Shown one piece after another: positions 60,305 to 64,000 of a stretch of DNA of 64,000 nt. Origin of the DNA: Geothrix sp. 21YS21S-2. GTDB lineage: Bacteria > Acidobacteriota > Holophagae > Holophagales > Holophagaceae. The stretch spans positions 964,001-1,028,000 of the forward strand of contig NZ_CP132910.1 in the NCBI RefSeq assembly GCF_030846775.1, in the 5' to 3' direction. The translations under genes were made by a program, and so were the position numbers. Under the pieces are notes generated by a model that worked only from the letters and a program-made list of their open reading frames with translations, had not been told where the DNA came from and did not search any database. How positions within the stretch are numbered: position 1 is the first letter of the stretch; every line of letters begins with the position of its first letter.

Positions 60305-61588
60305 ATGACCATCTGGAAACTTGACGCCTCCGAACAGCAGGACCTCCTGGACCGCTTCCTCCGGTACGTGGCGGTGGACACGCGCAGCGACGACAACGCC
60401 GAATGCTTCCCCTCCACGGAAAAGCAGAAGGACCTGGCCCGGATCCTGGTGGCGGAACTGGAGGCCCTGGGCTGCGCGGGCGCGGCCATGGACGAGTGGG
60501 GCTACGTCACGGCCCGGGTTCCCGCCAATCTGCCCGCGGGCCATCCGGCCTTCGGCAAGGTGCCGGTGGTGGGCTTCCTGGCCCACCTGGACACCTACCA
60601 CGCCACTCCGGGGGCCAACGTGAAGCCCCGGATCATCCGGGGCTACGAGGGGGGCGACCTGGTGCTGGGCGCCGGCGAGACCCTGGTGGCGGACCACAAC
60701 CCCACCCTGGCCCAGTGCCTGGGACACACCCTGGTGACCACGGACGGCACGACCCTCCTGGGCGCCGACGACAAGGCCGGCATCGCCGAGATCCTGACCC
60801 TCCTGGCCTGGCTGCGGCGGAATCCGGACTTCCTGCACGGGGAGCTGCGCATCGGCTTCACCCCCGACGAGGAGGTGGGCCGGGGCACCGAGCACTTCGA
60901 CGTGGCGGCCTTCGGTGCGCAGTACGCCTACACCCTGGACGGCTCCGTGCTGGGCGAGGTGGAGGACGAGACCTTCTGCGCGGACACGGCCATCTTCACC
61001 ATCACCGGGCACGACGTGCACCCTGGCTACGCCAAGGGCGTCATGGTCAACGCCGTGCGGGTGGCGGCGAAGCTGGTGGAGCTGCTGCCTCCCGACAGCC
61101 TGCCGGAGACCACCGAGGACCGGCAGCCCTACCTCCACCCCTTCTCCCTCACCGGGGACGTGACCCGGGCCGAGCTCAAGCTCCTGGTGCGGGCCTTCAC
61201 CGAGGAGGAGCTGGAAGGCCGCGAGGAGATACTCCGGAAGCTTCAGCGCGATGCGGAAGGCTCCTTCCCCGGGGTGTCGATCCAGCTGGAGATCAAGGAA
61301 TCCTACCGGAACATGATCTACAGGATCGCCGAGGATCCCAAGGTGCTGGACTACGCCCTGGAGGCGGTGACCCGCCAGGGCATCACCCCCATCCGCCGGG
61401 CCATCCGCGGCGGAACGGACGGGGCCCGCCTGTCCTACATGGGCCTGCCCACGCCGAACATCTTCGCGGGCGGACAGAGCTTCCACTCCGTGCAGGAGTG
61501 GGTGTCCCTGGAGTGGATGGCGGCGGCGGTGGAGGTGTGCGTGCAGCTGCTGGGGGTGTGGGTGGAGAAGTCGGGGAAGGAAGCCTAG
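60305..61588 (+). CDS. pepT: Peptidase T (tripeptide aminopeptidase)
   Basis: A 427-aa M20 metallopeptidase that removes N-terminal residues from tripeptides. The dinuclear zinc site is visible: LAHLDTYH, LGADDKAGIAE, TPDEEVGRGTEHF and TLDGS, with GHDVHPGYAKGVMVNA and FAGGQSFHSVQEWV also typical of PepT. Length matches the family (about 410). GGGAG lies seven bases before ATG 60305. A strong hairpin follows the stop. Confidence 0.95.
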   Translation: MTIWKLDASEQQDLLDRFLRYVAVDTRSDDNAECFPSTEKQKDLARILVAELEALGCAGAAMDEWGYVTARVPANLPAGHPAFGKVPVVGFLAHLDTYHATPGANVKPRIIRGYEGGDLVLGAGETLVADHNPTLAQCLGHTLVTTDGTTLLGADDKAGIAEILTLLAWLRRNPDFLHGELRIGFTPDEEVGRGTEHFDVAAFGAQYAYTLDGSVLGEVEDETFCADTAIFTITGHDVHPGYAKGVMVNAVRVAAKLVELLPPDSLPETTEDRQPYLHPFSLTGDVTRAELKLLVRAFTEEELEGREEILRKLQRDAEGSFPGVSIQLEIKESYRNMIYRIAEDPKVLDYALEAVTRQGITPIRRAIRGGTDGARLSYMGLPTPNIFAGGQSFHSVQEWVSLEWMAAAVEVCVQLLGVWVEKSGKEA

Positions 61589-61589
61589 G

Positions 61590-61619
61590 ATCGTGGGGCC
61601 GGTGGACCGGCCCCACGAT
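61590..61619. terminator. Hairpin between convergent genes, probable bidirectional terminator
   Basis: ATCGTGGGGCCGG (61590-61602) and its perfect complement (61607-61619) around a TGGA loop, two bases after the pepT stop and 15 bases before the stop of the convergent cytochrome gene. No T tract follows on either side, so strength is uncertain. Confidence 0.65.
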
Positions 61620-61634
61620 TCACGGAGGAAGCAG

Positions 61635-63785
61635 TCAATCGCCGGTCGAAACCCAAACCGTATTGGATTTGGCGGAGCCATAAGGGTTGGCGACCATCAC
61701 ATGGATCCGGGCGTAACGGTCGGACGGGGCCACCGCGAAGGAGTAGGTCGCCGCTGTGGCGTTGGCCACAGCCGTTCCGTTCTTGTACCACTGGTAACGC
61801 AAGGGTGCCGAACCCGTGGCCACCACGGTGAACCGGGCGGTTTGGCCCACGCGCACCTGCTGGTTCGTGGGTTGGGTGGTTATCCGGGGGGCGGTGCCCG
61901 TGGTCGTCACCGTCAGGGTCGCGGGGTCGCTGATGGCCGAACCGGCGGAATTGGTCACCACCACCGTGAACTTCGTTCCGGAGTCGCCCGGGACGGTGGA
62001 GGGCGTGGTGTATCTGGACCCGGTCGCGGCGGGGATGGCGACGCCGTTCCTCCGCCATTGGTAGGTCAGTGGCACGGAACCGGTGGCCGTCACGGAGAAG
62101 GTGGCGGTGGCCCCCGCCCTCACGGTCAGATTGGCGGGTTGAGCGGTTATCGCTGGGGCGCTAACCGTGCCGACGACCAGCGTGAGGGTTGCGGGCTGGC
62201 TCGTCACGCTGCCCCCGGCAGCTTTCACGACCACCGTGAAGACCGCCCCATTGTCGGCAACCACGGCCGCCGGCGTGGTGTAGGCGGCCCCGGTTGCGCC
62301 CGCGACGGCCACGCTGTTCCTGAACCACTGATAGGTCACGGGGGTGGTGCCCGAGACCTGGACACTGAAGGTCGCAGTCTGCCCCAGGGTGACGGTCAGG
62401 CTCCTGGGCTGGGTGGCGATCACCGGCGCGCCGGGCAGTGGCGTTTCGGTCACGGGGACGTTCTTGACCGGGCCGGAGCCCACGGTTGCGGTGCGGGCGT
62501 TCCATTGGAACCCGTGGGGGAAGTTCACCTGCACCGGGTTCTGGAAGCCCGTGTGGCAGACGTTGCAGGCGGATTCCGTGGAGGTTCCGGTGCTGCCGTG
62601 CTCGGAGCGCCAGTCACTGAACCCTTCGCCGTGGTTCGAGGCGTGGCAGGCGCCGCAGCTGCCGATGGCCTTCGGGGCGGCGGCGGTGCCCTGGTACTGG
62701 GCGGCGGTGAAGGTGTCCATGGCCTGGCTGCTGGGGAGCATGGCGTGGGGCGAGTTGTGGCAGGCGGTGCAGGCCATGTTGCCGTGACCGGAGGCATTGC
62801 GGAACAGCACGCCGGCGGTGTCCACCCCGGGAACGTTGGTGTGGCACTGGCTGCAGCTCGGTTCATTCACCCAGGGCGTCCGGGCCTTGGTCAAGCTGGT
62901 CGCGGCGACGTTGGCCATGGAACCATGGCAGTTCGTGCAGGCGCCGGTCGCGTCCGTATGGGCCAGCGAGCGATTGCACCGGGTGGAGGCGCCGGGGTGG
63001 CAGTCGTAGCACGCGGCGCCACGGGTCGCGTGGGACCCATGGATGGCCTCGGACAGGTATGTGCCGGCGGAGCCGCGGCCGGTTTGGTTGAGCACCGGAC
63101 TTCCGTGGCAGCTTGCGCACAGAACGGGGGCGCTGCTGACCAGGTTGGTCAGGTGCTTCGCATCGTGCTTGTGCAGGATGTCGCCCAGAGGGTCGGCACT
63201 GCCGTGGCATTTCGCGCAGTTGATCTCATCGGAGGTCGGAACCACGATCTGGGTCCTGGCCACCGTGGCCCCGCTGGCATCCTTCACGGTGATGAGGCCG
63301 GTCTGGTAAGGGTTCCAGACCCCCGCATCATTGATGGGCGTAAGGGGGATGCCGTTCACCACGAAACGGTTGCCCTTGGCGATCATGGCGCCGGACAGGC
63401 CGTTCGAGATCGAGGGATCATCCAGGTTCAGGCCATGGTCCAGGGCGGGGCTGGCGCCGAACAGCTTGAAGGCGTTGGTCCAGAACTGGCCGAAGTTGCC
63501 TTTGTTGGCGGAGGTGGTGTTGCCGAGGATGCTGTAGCTGAGGTTGACGCCCGTGGTCACCACGACAGGCGGATTGCCCCGCTGGACCACCTGGGCCTGG
63601 ATCGTGTTGTACGGGGGCAGGATCACCGCCTTGTCGTAGGTGGGATTGAGGCAGTGCATGCCCAGGTCGTTCCAGGCAAATACAACGTATTTACTGGAGC
63701 CGGTGTTATTGGGCAGCTTCTGGGTGGACTGGCCGGGGAGAATGCTGGCTGCGGCCAGGAGGAGCGGTAGGAGTCGTCTTCGCAC
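61635..63785 (-). CDS. Exported octaheme cytochrome c with three Ig-like domains
   Basis: A 716-aa protein with a signal peptide (LLPLLLAAASILPGQ). After an N-terminal ~190-residue domain (VVFAWNDLGMHCLNPTYDKA), eight CxxCH heme sites occur between ~205 and ~430 (CAKCH, CASCH, CYDCH, CTNCH, CSQCH, CTACH, CGACH, CNVCH). The C-terminal ~270 residues form three Ig-like repeats, each with PxITxQPxxLTV...TYQW. The Ig domains may anchor or extend the heme part at the surface. GTG 63785 has GAGG five bases upstream; the frame is open further, without a ribosome site. The 215 bases upstream to the window end are AT-rich and hold no gene I can support. Confidence 0.88.
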   Translation of the reverse strand: MRRRLLPLLLAAASILPGQSTQKLPNNTGSSKYVVFAWNDLGMHCLNPTYDKAVILPPYNTIQAQVVQRGNPPVVVTTGVNLSYSILGNTTSANKGNFGQFWTNAFKLFGASPALDHGLNLDDPSISNGLSGAMIAKGNRFVVNGIPLTPINDAGVWNPYQTGLITVKDASGATVARTQIVVPTSDEINCAKCHGSADPLGDILHKHDAKHLTNLVSSAPVLCASCHGSPVLNQTGRGSAGTYLSEAIHGSHATRGAACYDCHPGASTRCNRSLAHTDATGACTNCHGSMANVAATSLTKARTPWVNEPSCSQCHTNVPGVDTAGVLFRNASGHGNMACTACHNSPHAMLPSSQAMDTFTAAQYQGTAAAPKAIGSCGACHASNHGEGFSDWRSEHGSTGTSTESACNVCHTGFQNPVQVNFPHGFQWNARTATVGSGPVKNVPVTETPLPGAPVIATQPRSLTVTLGQTATFSVQVSGTTPVTYQWFRNSVAVAGATGAAYTTPAAVVADNGAVFTVVVKAAGGSVTSQPATLTLVVGTVSAPAITAQPANLTVRAGATATFSVTATGSVPLTYQWRRNGVAIPAATGSRYTTPSTVPGDSGTKFTVVVTNSAGSAISDPATLTVTTTGTAPRITTQPTNQQVRVGQTARFTVVATGSAPLRYQWYKNGTAVANATAATYSFAVAPSDRYARIHVMVANPYGSAKSNTVWVSTGD

Positions 63786-64000
63786 AGGCACCTCATGGGA
63801 AGGGGAAGGTGTCGAGGGACCGGGGGGCGGTCTCAGGAGTCGCCCAATATCGGTTGGAGGTAAAGGAGTGCAAGGGTTGCACATGAGAAAAAAGATCCAA
63901 CATTCTGAAAATACTAAGGTAAAAAAGTTTTGGATTTAATGTCTATAGATCCAATCAGGAATACACCATTGATTTAGCGTCCCAGTCGCCCATGGATTGG

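Overview
The window is chromosomal DNA of a GC-rich Gram-negative bacterium. An outer-membrane lipid transport set (MlaE/F/D), several outer-membrane barrels, secreted multiheme c-type cytochromes, an unusually dense set of PAS/histidine-kinase proteins and Geobacter-type CxxxxCH/CxxCH heme modules fit a metal-respiring Acidobacteriota of the Holophagae (Geothrix/Holophaga type). That placement is inference from gene content, not from a marker gene.

Layout. 1-3136 is AT-richer DNA with two unrecognised genes and a tyrosine integrase pointing at the 3' end of tRNA-Cys(GCA): one end of an integrated element. 3264-8801 holds a PocR-type hybrid kinase, two tiny Cys-rich proteins around a frameshifted PAS gene, tRNA-Gly(GCC), a Fur-family regulator and a membrane kinase. 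8948-18549 is housekeeping: an Hfq-like protein, pdxA, a degenerate PAS/pseudo-receiver protein, glmU, mlaE-mlaF-mlaD, a DUF116 protein and a UbiA-type prenyltransferase. 18837-22978 is a Ser/Thr kinase translationally coupled to a kinase-like protein that lacks its histidine.

22975-46812 is the most interesting part. A LuxR-type response regulator and a PocR/PAS hybrid kinase (minus strand) sit beside an FKBP isomerase and a large multicopper oxidase with fibronectin domains. Divergent from these runs a second LuxR regulator, a cytochrome fused to a periplasmic-binding-protein fold, a YtkA-like protein, a possible FMN-binding-like protein, an FtsX/LolD-type ABC pair, a 1322-residue lipoprotein cytochrome with 29 CxxCH motifs, a monoheme cytochrome, an outer-membrane barrel and a membrane protein with a C-terminal heme site. 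A second large hybrid kinase closes the block. The 18-bp palindrome ATGGGGG-N4-CCCCCAT occurs three times, each upstream of a transcription unit: oxidase, cytochrome fusion operon and giant cytochrome operon. In two cases exactly 22 bp separate it from a shared TACCTT -10-like box. I read this as a two-component-controlled trans-envelope electron-transfer regulon.

46813-64000 contains an AT-rich intergenic stretch, a soluble histidine kinase, a ChrA-type transporter with a barrel protein and a tiny secreted protein, a ClC-type channel, a diguanylate cyclase fused to hemerythrin, another membrane kinase, a CoA-binding protein, a long palindromic repeat with a half-copy at 18.6 kb, an SRPBCC and a DUF1801 protein, an MFS transporter with a probable leaderless promoter, a Ste24-type protease, peptidase T and an octaheme cytochrome with three Ig-like domains. 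No CRISPR array, rRNA or insertion sequence was seen.
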